Positions 25,135-34,067 of a DNA stretch of 40,822 bases are shown here, piece after piece (position 1 is the first letter of the stretch; each line of letters begins with the position of its first letter). The stretch lies in the NCBI GenBank assembly GCA_024277755.1, contig JAJRUN010000153.1:1-40822 (forward strand). Reading direction: 5' to 3'. The notes beneath the pieces are model-generated. The model was not told the DNA's origin and did no database searches. It saw only the letters and a program-made list of their open reading frames with translations. The translations under genes and the position numbers were made by a program. Source of the DNA: Gammaproteobacteria bacterium (lineage in GTDB: Bacteria > Pseudomonadota > Gammaproteobacteria > Tenderiales > Tenderiaceae).

Positions 25135-25887
25135 ATGGAGCAATTTAAGAGTAAGTATTTTCGTGGTCAGGGCGCCATGTTTCTGGCTGATCGTGATGCC
25201 AGTGGCAATGCCATAAACGCGCTGTTTATTGGTAACTGTTCGTCGGCTGGATTAACCGCCAATGTCGAACGCGGCGAAAAGGTTGAGAGTGTGACCGGTG
25301 GCGGTGCCACAGATGCCAGCTTTATCAAACGGGTTAGCTATACCCTAGCTCTTGAGATGGACTCGATTCGCAAGGATCATTTAAAAATGCAGCTGCAAGG
25401 CACGTTGACCGATAAGGTCGGCGCCTCGGTCACTGATGAGCCTCACGTCGGTTATCACGATGGCTTTGTGTTGTTGGATCACACCAAGGTAAGCACCGTG
25501 GTGGTGACCGATAGCGCAGGCACGACAACTTACACCGAGGGCGCGGCTAATGATTACGTTCTCAAGGGCGACCAGGGCATGATTGAGATTCTTGCCGGCG
25601 GCAGCATTGCCGATGTCCAGGCACTACTGATTGATTACGTCTATGCCGCCCAGGCACATGTGAGTGCATCGGCCAGCAACCTGGAGAAGTATCTGGTCTT
25701 TGCCGGCATGAACTCGGCCGACAATGACAAACAGACCCGTGTTGAGGTTTATAAGGTCAAGCTTGATCCGTCAGTGATGGATTTGATCACCGATGATACG
25801 GCCTCGGCCACGATTAACGGCACGGTGCAGCTTGATTCGTTACGCGCTGTAGGTGATCAGTTGTTTAGCTGGAAAGTGGAGGAGTAA
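25135..25887 (+). CDS. Major tail tube protein
   Basis: A 250-aa beta-rich protein with a strong ribosome site (AAGGAG), immediately before the tail chaperones and tape measure. The N-terminal F-R-G-Q-G-A-M-F-L-A-D-R-D and the alternation of Thr/Val strands fit siphovirus tube proteins that form stacked hexamers. One stretch (residues about 128-180) resembles an extra beta domain. It would be the most abundant tail protein. Confidence 0.75.
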   Translation: MEQFKSKYFRGQGAMFLADRDASGNAINALFIGNCSSAGLTANVERGEKVESVTGGGATDASFIKRVSYTLALEMDSIRKDHLKMQLQGTLTDKVGASVTDEPHVGYHDGFVLLDHTKVSTVVVTDSAGTTTYTEGAANDYVLKGDQGMIEILAGGSIADVQALLIDYVYAAQAHVSASASNLEKYLVFAGMNSADNDKQTRVEVYKVKLDPSVMDLITDDTASATINGTVQLDSLRAVGDQLFSWKVEE

Positions 25888-25890
25888 TTT

Positions 25891-26058
25891 ATGAATTCTA
25901 AAAACACCCAGGCACCTGTAAAGGTGGAAATGGTCAAGGTCAAACTGTCCAAGCCTCATACTCACCGATGCGAGGACCTTGAACGTGGTAATGAATTGGA
26001 ACTGCGCAAGGATCAGGCCGAAAGCTTGATTAAGCAAAAGCGTGCTGTTGCCTTATGA
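25891..26058 (+). CDS. Small tail-region protein (DUF7210-like)
   Basis: A 55-aa protein with a strong GGAGGAG ribosome site. The pattern K-V-K-L-S-K-P-H-T-H...R-G-N-E-L-E-L...Q-A-E-S-L-I is that of small phage proteins often found near tail genes, in which K-P-H-T-H and a Q-A-x-x-L helix are conserved. It overlaps the next gene by four bases (ATGA). Function unknown. Confidence 0.6.
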   Translation: MNSKNTQAPVKVEMVKVKLSKPHTHRCEDLERGNELELRKDQAESLIKQKRAVAL

Positions 26059-26495
26059 GTCAGGCAGAAAATCAGCCTGGTAGCGATGAGGTCGAGATCC
26101 TTTTCCCCGACGGTTGTGTGAGCATCGCCGGGGAGGAGGTCAGCGTTAAAGAGTTTCGTTTTACCGCTGGACTCAAGGCGGCCAGGATTGGCCGGCCTAT
26201 CATCGAGGCGCTGGAGGTGATGGTTAGCGAGTCGCCGGGTGATGATGAATTGCTGGCAATGAGCTCGGCACTGTTTGAGGATTATGCCGATCCGTTTATT
26301 CAATTGATGAGCATGGCCACCGGTAAACCGTTGGCGTGGTTTGATGACTTAGATGATGATGAAGGAAATATGTTACTTCATGCGTTCTGGGGGGTGAACC
26401 GACATTTTTTCTTAAAACGGGCGGTCAAGAATGTGGCAACAAGGGAGGCGGCAACGGCAGCGCAAAAGCTGCAGTCGTCACTCAAGGAGAATTAG
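26055..26495 (+). CDS. Tail assembly chaperone, first component
   Basis: A 146-aa acidic protein between the tail tube and tape measure genes, the place of the G/T-type tail assembly chaperones. The N-terminal half is beta (V-K-E-F-R-F-T-A-G-L) and the C-terminus is a helical tail. It would coat the tape measure during tail assembly. A second small ORF follows in the -1 frame (26504-26665), the usual arrangement in which ribosomal frameshifting makes a longer fusion. Confidence 0.6.
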   Translation: MSQAENQPGSDEVEILFPDGCVSIAGEEVSVKEFRFTAGLKAARIGRPIIEALEVMVSESPGDDELLAMSSALFEDYADPFIQLMSMATGKPLAWFDDLDDDEGNMLLHAFWGVNRHFFLKRAVKNVATREAATAAQKLQSSLKEN

Positions 26496-26503
26496 TCACT
26501 TTT

Positions 26504-26665
26504 TTGGTAGCGAATGGGTTTCCAGCGCCGCCCGAGTTGTACTATCGTTTTACCTTTCGCCAGTTGCAGCTGTTTTATAATAAGGCGATTGATCGACAAA
26601 ATGAAACATTATTAAGCCAGGCAAAACTCACCGCGATGGTGTTGTCAGGTAAAGCAATTAAATAA
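26504..26665 (+). CDS. Tail assembly chaperone, second component (possible frameshift partner)
   Basis: A 53-aa ORF from TTG 26504 with F-P-A-P-P-E-L and T-F-R-Q-L-Q-L-F-Y, resembling the short T-type chaperone part of other siphoviruses. It is in the -1 frame relative to the preceding gene, and its frame stays open upstream beyond 26402. If made separately, AAGGAG (26484-26489) is 14 bases before the TTG, longer than ideal. A frameshift fusion is therefore an alternative. No stop codon separates the frames in the overlap. Confidence 0.5.
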   Translation: MVANGFPAPPELYYRFTFRQLQLFYNKAIDRQNETLLSQAKLTAMVLSGKAIK

Positions 26666-26732
26666 GGCATAACGCGCCCTAAACGGCAAAAGCGAAAAGC
26701 CAAGCTCGTATTTTTGAGTTTAGTGAGAGCGC

Positions 26733-28907
26733 ATGTCTAACGGGTCAGAAAAAGAGTTTTTAATCAGTGTTAGGGCAGATATTAAGCAGGCAACCAGCCG
26801 GCTTAAAGAGCTGAGCAATGAGATATCAAACGGCAATGACAAAGCGGCGACCAGTAGCAAAAAACTTACTGATGAAATATTAACTGGCAATACTAAAGCT
26901 GCAGTCAGCACAAAAAAACTCGCAGGGGCAAACAAGGATTTAACCGGCAGTTATGGTGGTCTCGCACAATCTGTGCGGGCCATGGCGGCCGCCTTTGGTG
27001 CTTACAAGATCGCCACTTACATAAAAGACAGCGCGGTGTTGGCCGCGCAGAACCGCACCCTTGGAGTGGTGCTGGCTATTGTCGGTCGCAACGCCAACAA
27101 AACCAAGGGTGATCTTGAGGGCGTAGTTGAAAAGGTTAAGGCCTTGGGTATCACCACCAAGGTGGCTAATGAGACTGTCATCCGCATGACCCAGCTCAAT
27201 CTTGATTTGACTAATTCGACCAAGTTGGCAAGGGTGGCTCAGGATGCCGCGGTGATCGGTATGACTAATTCCAGTAACGCGCTGGATAAATTGATACACG
27301 GTATCGTCACACTGCAGCCCGAAGTGCTGCGCAATATTGGCATTACCATCAGTCTGGAACAGGAGTATGCCCGCTGGGCCAAAGAGACGGATAGAACCGT
27401 GCAATCAATGACTCAGGCCGAGAAACGCCAGGTTGCACTTAATGCGGTGTTGCGTGAGGGCGAGACACTGACCGGTGCCTATAGTAGCGCGATGGAGACT
27501 GCGGGCAAAAAACTGGGTTCTCTGGCGCGTTTGGTCGAAACGGCAAAGGAAGAACTAGGTAATCTTTTTCAGCCGGCGTTTAATACCTCGATAGAAACAA
27601 CATCAGGGTTGTTAAAGCAGGTCACTGATAATTTAAAAAGTTGGAATCTGTTTCTCGGTACCAGCGGCCTGGAGACGGCCTCTCTGGAAAAGATCAACGG
27701 CCTAATTGATGAACTTCATACTCGCATAAGCAAGACCTGGAGCGAGGGCGGTGTGCTGAATATTCTTAGGACTAGTGAACTTGAATACCAGCTTGAAAAA
27801 ATAAAAGAGATCCGCTCCGAGTTGCTGAAGGCAGCGTCGAAAAAAGGCACTATCAATCGCGGAAGTAAAGATGATGATCTAGTAACACCGACGCCAGATC
27901 CAATAATCTTTGAAAAGTCCAAAAAAGAACTCGACGCACTGATTGCCAGCTTGGAGCAGCAACACGAAACCCTTAACGATGGCCAGACCGCGGTGCTGGC
28001 CTATCGGTTTTCGTTTGGTGATCTCAAGGATGAGATGGCGGCGATGGGGCAGGAAGGCATTATCTCTGCTCATAGGATACTTAATCTCTCTAAAGCCATC
28101 GAGGCCAAGCAAAAGACGCTTGATGATGCCGTGGCTGCTGAGCGTGAACACCAGGCCGTTATGAAAGAGGGCCAGCGGGTGATTGAAAACTCACGCTCTG
28201 CCTCTGAAAAATTCGCTTATCAACTGATTAACATTAATGAGCTATATGAGAAAGGCGCCTTTGGTGCCACAGGCAGCGCCGAGGCGATTGCCAAACTGCG
28301 CAAGGCCTCAGAGGCGGCCACCGACACCTTTGTGAATTTAAAAGATGAAGGCCGTGATGCCTTTAGTGAGTTGACCGCCGCGGCTAATGGCTGGAGTCGT
28401 GATTTTGCCGATCGTCTGCTTGATAACAAGTTGAGCTTTAAAAACTTTGTTGTTTCGATGCTGCATGAGATTGCTCGTATAACAATTAGCCAGGCGACCA
28501 ACCCTTTATTTCAGGGTATAGCCAGTGCCTTTAGTGGCACAACACCAACGCCAACCAACCACGCCGGCGGTATTGTCGGTGCTGGTGAGGGTGGTCGCAA
28601 ATCGGTTTCGCCGCTTGTGTTTGCCGGTGCTCAGCGCTACCACACGGGCGGCATCGTCGGCAACGAGGTGCCGATTATTGCTAAACGTGGCGAGGGTGTT
28701 TTTACCGAGGGGCAGATGAAGGCGCTCGGCGGTGCCGGCAGCTCAAGCGTGCGTATCGTAATGGAAAACGAAAGTGGCCAAAATTTACGAGCTGAACAGC
28801 CAAGTGTTGATTTCGACGCCGAGGGCATGGTGGTTAGGTTTTTTCTGCGTAACTTTAACCGCGGTGGTCAGATTCGTACTGCATTAAACCAGGAGTATAA
28901 GCGCTGA
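26733..28907 (+). CDS. Tail tape measure protein
   Basis: A 724-aa protein. It is a long helical rod (Lys/Glu/Ala-rich, repeated K-K-L at about residues 43-65) with a hydrophobic helix near 75-105. The C-terminal region has repeated H-A-G-G-I-V-G and H-T-G-G-I-V-G motifs followed by P-I-I-A-K-R-G-E-G-V-F-T, as in many lambdoid tape measures. It sets tail length and helps deliver DNA. A siphovirus tape of this length suggests a tail of roughly 100 nm; this is inference from the usual residue-to-length relation. Confidence 0.85.
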   Translation: MSNGSEKEFLISVRADIKQATSRLKELSNEISNGNDKAATSSKKLTDEILTGNTKAAVSTKKLAGANKDLTGSYGGLAQSVRAMAAAFGAYKIATYIKDSAVLAAQNRTLGVVLAIVGRNANKTKGDLEGVVEKVKALGITTKVANETVIRMTQLNLDLTNSTKLARVAQDAAVIGMTNSSNALDKLIHGIVTLQPEVLRNIGITISLEQEYARWAKETDRTVQSMTQAEKRQVALNAVLREGETLTGAYSSAMETAGKKLGSLARLVETAKEELGNLFQPAFNTSIETTSGLLKQVTDNLKSWNLFLGTSGLETASLEKINGLIDELHTRISKTWSEGGVLNILRTSELEYQLEKIKEIRSELLKAASKKGTINRGSKDDDLVTPTPDPIIFEKSKKELDALIASLEQQHETLNDGQTAVLAYRFSFGDLKDEMAAMGQEGIISAHRILNLSKAIEAKQKTLDDAVAAEREHQAVMKEGQRVIENSRSASEKFAYQLININELYEKGAFGATGSAEAIAKLRKASEAATDTFVNLKDEGRDAFSELTAAANGWSRDFADRLLDNKLSFKNFVVSMLHEIARITISQATNPLFQGIASAFSGTTPTPTNHAGGIVGAGEGGRKSVSPLVFAGAQRYHTGGIVGNEVPIIAKRGEGVFTEGQMKALGGAGSSSVRIVMENESGQNLRAEQPSVDFDAEGMVVRFFLRNFNRGGQIRTALNQEYKR

Positions 28908-29272
28908 TGGAAACCTGGCCAGCTTATGGGGTGTTGTTGCCTGACCAGTTTGGCGAGGCTGTGCAGCCGAATGTTGATCGCACTCAGATGGAAGGCGGCT
29001 CGGTTAAACAGACCCGGCGCGGTTCGCTGGAGACGTTTATAAAGCCGGCCAGTTATTTGTTTAGTGAAATTGAATACAGCGACTGGAAGGCCTGGCGTAA
29101 AAATAATATCAACCGTGGTGTGGACTGGTTTAATCGCCTTGATCCTCTTGATGGCGTTATCAAACAGACCCGTATTGTCAGTGGTGAGTTTAAGGCCGAA
29201 CAATATTCGCCTGAGTCGCCGGGTGGTGAGTTGCGCTATGTGGTGAACCTGAGCTTTGAGGTGGTTGAATAA
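28907..29272 (+). CDS. Minor tail protein, tail-tip region
   Basis: A 121-aa beta-rich protein (M-E-T-W-P, then W-K-A-W-R, then Y-V-V-N-L-S-F-E-V-V-E) starting at an ATG overlapping the tape-measure stop codon. Position and size correspond to the lambda gpM-like component of the tail-tip complex. The homology is by synteny. Confidence 0.6.
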   Translation: METWPAYGVLLPDQFGEAVQPNVDRTQMEGGSVKQTRRGSLETFIKPASYLFSEIEYSDWKAWRKNNINRGVDWFNRLDPLDGVIKQTRIVSGEFKAEQYSPESPGGELRYVVNLSFEVVE

Positions 29273-29745
29273 TGGCGCGTGATTATTCGGTCAATCACAA
29301 CAAGAAGGTAAACGCCACCAGTGGCGAGGCGCCACTAATCTTGCTTGAAATCAGTCATGCTGATTTGCCGCAACCTATCCGAGTGGTGAATGACAACCAG
29401 GATCTTATTCACCTGACCAATACCTTTGTGGCCATGGCCTTTAATGTGCGTATGCCTGACGACCTGGAGCAAGGCATGCCAAGGGCCGAGCTGAGCGTCG
29501 ATAACATTGGCCGAGAGATGACCCAATGGTTAGACGCGAGCGGTGGCGGCAAGGGTGCTCTGGTGCGCTTTATTCAGGTGATGCGTGATGTGCCGGACAC
29601 TATCGAGTGGGAAACCACGCTAGAACTTTCAAACGTTGGCCAGTCGCCCTTGTTGGTCACTGGAACACTGGGTTATCAGGATATTTTTAATCAGCCTGCA
29701 GTGCAGTGGATTTATAACAAAGACCTGGCGCGGGGGTTATTTTGA
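29272..29745 (+). CDS. DUF1833-type tail protein
   Basis: A 157-aa protein with the DUF1833 pattern of tail-tip components: an N-terminal A-P-L-I-L-L-E-I-S strand, A-F-N-V-R-M-P-D and R-A-E-L-S-V-D-N, then a C-terminal Y-Q-D-I-F-N-Q-P-A. The order gpM-like, DUF1833, NlpC/P60, J is standard in this tail class. The start overlaps the upstream stop codon (TAATG). Confidence 0.75.
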   Translation: MARDYSVNHNKKVNATSGEAPLILLEISHADLPQPIRVVNDNQDLIHLTNTFVAMAFNVRMPDDLEQGMPRAELSVDNIGREMTQWLDASGGGKGALVRFIQVMRDVPDTIEWETTLELSNVGQSPLLVTGTLGYQDIFNQPAVQWIYNKDLARGLF

Positions 29746-30128
29746 TGCATTGGACTGAAAAATATGTGGGTATGGCTTACAACAAAAAAACAAACAATTG
29801 CGCGTTATTTGCTGAGCGGGTACAGAGTGAGGTGTTTTGTCGAGAGATTAATCTGCCTAAGGATGCTAGCCATCATTATCGCGGTCAGGCGCGGCTGATC
29901 CAGAACCATAAACACGAACACGCCATAAAAACGGATCAACCTTTTGAGGGCGATGCGGTGTTGATGATTGGCCGCGGCAATACCAACCATATCGGAGTCT
30001 ATTGCGTAATTGGCGGGGTGGCGCATGTGGTGCATGCAATGGAAAAAGTTGGCCAGGTCTGTTTGCATCGCTTGCGTGATTTAGAGAAGTACGGCCTTGC
30101 GGTTGAGGGTTTTTACCAGTGGAAGTGA
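29745..30128 (+). CDS. NlpC/P60-type tail peptidase
   Basis: A 127-aa protein with N-N-C-A-L-F-A-E-R-V (nucleophile Cys near residue 20) and later N-H-I-G-V-Y and V-V-H-A-M, providing the His of an NlpC/P60-like cysteine peptidase. It is tail-associated and would cut peptidoglycan during infection. The start is ATG 29745 in a TGATG overlap. An in-frame TTG just before it is less likely. It ends 10 bases inside the following gene. Confidence 0.75.
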   Translation: MHWTEKYVGMAYNKKTNNCALFAERVQSEVFCREINLPKDASHHYRGQARLIQNHKHEHAIKTDQPFEGDAVLMIGRGNTNHIGVYCVIGGVAHVVHAMEKVGQVCLHRLRDLEKYGLAVEGFYQWK

Positions 30129-31201
30129 TTCCCCGCAATAAATCATTGCTACCGATCAGCACCGCCCCGGCATTGGTGTGGTGTCCCCATCCATTAATGG
30201 CCGCTGGCCGGCATATATTCAGCAGTACATTTTTGCCGGGTGAGTCCATTGCCTCATATATTGACCGAGTGGGTTTAGATTTGGCCAACCGGCCGGTGGC
30301 CTTGTATCTAAATGACAGCCCGGTGCCGCGTAATGGTTGGGCGATGACATTTCCAAATCATGACGATATCATCACGGTGCGGGCGGTTGTGCAGGGTGGC
30401 GGCGGTGATGGCAATAAAGCCCTGCGCACCATCTTAACGATCGCTGTGCTGGTGGCGGCACCTTATGCAGCTCCAGCACTTGGCTTAACGGGTGTCACGG
30501 CAACAATCGCGACGGGCTTGGTTACAGTCGGCGGCATGATGATGGTCAACGCAATATTGCCACCACCATCGCCTGAGCTTGACAATGCCCAGGGTGACGA
30601 TGAAAGCCCTACCTATTCGCTAGGTGGCGGCGGCAACCGTGCCCGGGTGATGCAGCCGATGCCGCTGGTGGTTGGTCAACACCGAATTTTTCCAGATCTT
30701 GGGGCGCGTGAATACACCGAATTTGAGGGTAAGGATCAGTATCTCTATGGCGTTTATAACTATGGTTTGAGTGATATGACACTCAGTGATCACCGCATCG
30801 GTGACACGCCACTGCTTAATTATTCTGATGTTGATTTTGAGCAAGTCGTCGGCGGCCAGATTAATTTATTTCCGGAGAATGTTGACACCTTGGCGGTTGG
30901 CGTTGTTTTGGATGGCAATCCTGAGATATTGGGGAATGGTGATTTTTCTCAGTATGCAGATTGGACATACGGTACGGGATGGACTTATAGGGCTTTGACG
31001 GGTGATGCGGAACACGATGGTTCTGGTGGGTTTTTGTCGCAAGGCGCGTCTGTATTTAATGGGCGTGAATATTACCTTGAATATTCAATCAAATCATATA
31101 CGCAAGGCAGCATAAAAGCGACAGTCGGATCAAAGAGTCTTACTTATGAAGCTAGTGCTGGGCTTAAACGATATGTTTTTCTTGTGCAGGCGCTTGATTA
31201 A
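30119..31201 (+). CDS. Tail tip protein J, N-terminal part (split gene)
   Basis: A 360-aa protein. Residues about 1-130 are typical of the J N-terminus. A hydrophobic, Gly-rich segment (residues about 100-145) with A-A-P-Y-A-A-P-A-L-G leads to the N-R-A-R-V-M-Q-P-M-P-L-V-V-G-Q-H-R-I-F-P-D region, which is well conserved in J. The chain then enters a sugar-binding-like beta domain (N-G-D-F-S...G-T-G-W-T) and ends at TAA 31199-31201. The next ORF starts at ATG 31202 in the same frame and continues that domain. Either a true stop, reinitiation or read-through makes two products from one ancestral gene. The GTG start overlaps the upstream gene. Confidence 0.75.
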   Translation: MEVIPRNKSLLPISTAPALVWCPHPLMAAGRHIFSSTFLPGESIASYIDRVGLDLANRPVALYLNDSPVPRNGWAMTFPNHDDIITVRAVVQGGGGDGNKALRTILTIAVLVAAPYAAPALGLTGVTATIATGLVTVGGMMMVNAILPPPSPELDNAQGDDESPTYSLGGGGNRARVMQPMPLVVGQHRIFPDLGAREYTEFEGKDQYLYGVYNYGLSDMTLSDHRIGDTPLLNYSDVDFEQVVGGQINLFPENVDTLAVGVVLDGNPEILGNGDFSQYADWTYGTGWTYRALTGDAEHDGSGGFLSQGASVFNGREYYLEYSIKSYTQGSIKATVGSKSLTYEASAGLKRYVFLVQALD

Positions 31202-34066
31202 ATGACTATTCAATTTAGGCCGATTGATAGCTTTATTGGATCGATTGATGATGTTTCTCTGGTTGAGTGCCCGCCATGGGTAACACGCACCTCTAGCCTG
31301 GATGCGGTGGCGCTGGCGGTTGATATTACCGGTTATCTTTTTTATGCCGGCACTAAAGGTTTGAGTCAGCATTCTGTGACGCTGCAGATACAATACCGTC
31401 CGGTGGCTGGCAGTTGGTTACCATTTAATGATAGTGGTGATTTTGTCGTGATTAGCAACAGTGACAGGACGCCGGTGCGGGTGACCTATCGGCGCACGGT
31501 TGCAAAAGGCCAATATGAGGTGCGGTTGCGCCGGGTATCGGCCGTGGATTCCGATGTTAATAAATACACCTCAGATTTGAGTTGGTCTGTGCTGCGTTCT
31601 TATCAGCGTGATGAGGGTGATTATAGTGGCCAACACCGTTTAGCTATGCAGATACGGGCAACGGGACAGCTGCAGGGGCGTATCGATGCGCTGAGTAGTT
31701 TGGCATCGGCCAACTGTGAGGCATGGACTGGCAGCGCCTGGGGAGCTCAGATAAACAGCAACCCGGCTTGGTGGTTTCGCTGGTTTGCAAAGGGAAAGAC
31801 CGCTACCGATGGTCGACGCATGTTTGGCGCGGGGATGGACGATGTTGAGTTGGACATTGAGGCGCTGAAAGATTGGGGTGCCTGGTGTGACAGCAAGAGC
31901 CTGCAGGTGAACCTTGTTATCGACCGTAAAATGTCTGTGTATGAAGTGTTGAGCGTGATAGCGCGTTGCGGTCGAGCCAGTGTTACCTGGTCCAGCGGCA
32001 AGCTTGGGGTGATATGGGATGCCGATAACCTGCCAGTGGTGCAGCGTTTTGGCATGGGTAACATCATTCGGGATTCGTTTCGGATTGATTACGTTACCGG
32101 CTCACTGGTTGATGCTGTAGAGATTGAATTTATTAACCCAGCCCTAAACTGGCAGCCGGACACGGTTCGGGCCAATGTGCCGGGCGTGGTTAGCCCGGTG
32201 AATATTGCCACTATTAAGCTATTTGGTTGCACCAGTAAGATCCAGGCCGAAAAAGAGGCTTTGTTGCAGGCTGCTCAACAATATTACCGCCGTCGCCGTG
32301 TCAGTTGGGATAGCGACTTTGAAGGCATGGCGGTGCAGCGTGGAGATGTGGTGACGGTGTCTCATGACTTGACCAGCTGGGGCTATAGCGGCCGATTACA
32401 GGCTGGCACCACCACAGTGTTGGAACTGGATAAGGCTGTGCCGTTTATGCCGGCAACAACTCATTATGTTGGGGTGAGGTTTCCCGATGGTAGTTATGAG
32501 ATTAATGAGGTGGTGTATCAGGTTGGTGAAAGTGCCAGTATTACGCTATCGGCACCTTTATCAGCGGCCCCAGATAGCGACCCCGACGGTCTGCCAGTCT
32601 GTGATTATTTATGGTTTTTTGAGCCGGAAGCGACACCCGGAAAAAAGCTAAAGGTGCTCGATGTGCAGCCGGTGAGTGATAGCCGGGTACGCATTACCGC
32701 CACTGATGAGGATCCTGCCTATTATGCTGAGGAATCAGGTAGCGGCATTTATGTAGATCCGTCCTTGTATGGCAGTTATTACCCGACCCTTAGCAATCTT
32801 GAAGTCAGCGATACGTTGGTGCTGGTTGGCAACACCTTTGCCGTCACCATCGGCCTGGCTTGGGATGTAGAGGGCGACTATGCCGGCGCCTGGGTACGCT
32901 GGCGGATGCAGGGTGAGCAATGGAAGCCAATGATCGGCACTATGGGCGCGTTGCGATCGTTTGAGTTTCAAGGTCCACCTGATGGCACGATAGAGATTGA
33001 GGTGACCGGTTTTAATCATCGTGGTAGCAGCGGTGAGAACAGCACGATTATCCTGGCTTATGTGATTGTTGGTGATGATGACCCGATCGATGATGTGCCT
33101 TGGCTGGTGGCTGCGCAGAATGACAATGTGGCAGCGTTTCGCTGGGGTGAGGTGCCAAATATTGATACCGCCTATTACCGCTTTGTGATTCGGCCCGCCG
33201 GTGACACCAATTATGAAAAAGGTGCAGAGGTGGCCGTGGTTGCGCGTGGCAGCGTTTTTACTTCTGCAGATTTGCCACCAGGCACATGGAATGTGGGTGT
33301 AAAAGCCTATGACCACAACAACCCACCGGTTGAGTCGGTCAATGCCACCTGGGACGAAATTGACTTTCAGAGCAGCTATGACGTAATCGATACTCAGAAC
33401 TGGGCGGGGCTGGGCTGGCCTGGGATATTAACCGGTTTTGTGAAGCATTGGACCGGAGTGTTAGTGCCTAGCTCGCAGACGACACCGATTGATGCCGGCT
33501 GGGATCTGTTTGAGAATTCGACCGTGATTAGTCCGGTGGAGATTTGTATATACCAACCCCCAGAGCAGGATGTTAATAAGGACAACTCACCGCGTTGCTG
33601 GGGTGTTATTCAAGCGGTGAAGGCTGCGGGCGAAACACAACTAAACGAACCAATGGTGATGTTGGATTACCACGTTGATGGTGGCAGCTATGACGGTTTT
33701 GATGATTGGCCAACACCAAAAACAGCTACCGGTCGTAACTTCCAATTTAAGTTTGAGTTAAATACTCAGCTGGGGGTGGCCTTTGTTTCTGGGTTTGAAA
33801 CCACGCTGGACATTGCTGAGCGGGTGGAAAAATTTTACAACGTCGCCATTGATGCAGCCGGCACCGTGGTGCTGTTTAACCAATCATTTCATTCACTGCC
33901 GTATTGTGTTGGTGAAGTCTATGGCGTCGATCTAACAGTTGATATCGACGATGTACACCAGGATGTCAGTGGCGTTTATGACTGGATGGTGGTGCGGATA
34001 TATGACAAATCAACCCAGACATATGTGAGCGGAACGGCCAGTATTTTAACAGTAACAGGTGCATAA
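31202..34066 (+). CDS. Tail tip protein J, C-terminal part (host specificity)
   Basis: A 954-aa protein. It opens with the end of the beta domain (M-T-I-Q-F-R-P-I-D-S-F-I-G-S-I-D-D-V-S-L) and returns to J sequence at P-P-W-V-T-R-T-S-S. The A-W-W-F-R-W-F segment (near residue 187) and E-V-L-S-V-I-A-R-C-G-R-A-S-V are typical of lambda J relatives. Fibronectin-like domains follow at about 540-720. The C-terminus (about 730-954) is divergent and would contact the receptor. The ATG follows the TAA of the previous part directly, with only a weak CAGG upstream. Confidence 0.8.
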   Translation: MTIQFRPIDSFIGSIDDVSLVECPPWVTRTSSLDAVALAVDITGYLFYAGTKGLSQHSVTLQIQYRPVAGSWLPFNDSGDFVVISNSDRTPVRVTYRRTVAKGQYEVRLRRVSAVDSDVNKYTSDLSWSVLRSYQRDEGDYSGQHRLAMQIRATGQLQGRIDALSSLASANCEAWTGSAWGAQINSNPAWWFRWFAKGKTATDGRRMFGAGMDDVELDIEALKDWGAWCDSKSLQVNLVIDRKMSVYEVLSVIARCGRASVTWSSGKLGVIWDADNLPVVQRFGMGNIIRDSFRIDYVTGSLVDAVEIEFINPALNWQPDTVRANVPGVVSPVNIATIKLFGCTSKIQAEKEALLQAAQQYYRRRRVSWDSDFEGMAVQRGDVVTVSHDLTSWGYSGRLQAGTTTVLELDKAVPFMPATTHYVGVRFPDGSYEINEVVYQVGESASITLSAPLSAAPDSDPDGLPVCDYLWFFEPEATPGKKLKVLDVQPVSDSRVRITATDEDPAYYAEESGSGIYVDPSLYGSYYPTLSNLEVSDTLVLVGNTFAVTIGLAWDVEGDYAGAWVRWRMQGEQWKPMIGTMGALRSFEFQGPPDGTIEIEVTGFNHRGSSGENSTIILAYVIVGDDDPIDDVPWLVAAQNDNVAAFRWGEVPNIDTAYYRFVIRPAGDTNYEKGAEVAVVARGSVFTSADLPPGTWNVGVKAYDHNNPPVESVNATWDEIDFQSSYDVIDTQNWAGLGWPGILTGFVKHWTGVLVPSSQTTPIDAGWDLFENSTVISPVEICIYQPPEQDVNKDNSPRCWGVIQAVKAAGETQLNEPMVMLDYHVDGGSYDGFDDWPTPKTATGRNFQFKFELNTQLGVAFVSGFETTLDIAERVEKFYNVAIDAAGTVVLFNQSFHSLPYCVGEVYGVDLTVDIDDVHQDVSGVYDWMVVRIYDKSTQTYVSGTASILTVTGA

Positions 34067-34067
34067 G

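Noticed and set aside
26405..26411. TTTTTTC heptamer as programmed -1 frameshift site
   Set aside because: It matches X-XXY-YYZ in the right frame, but slipping here removes a natural-looking helical C-terminus and inserts an unlikely Gly-rich run.
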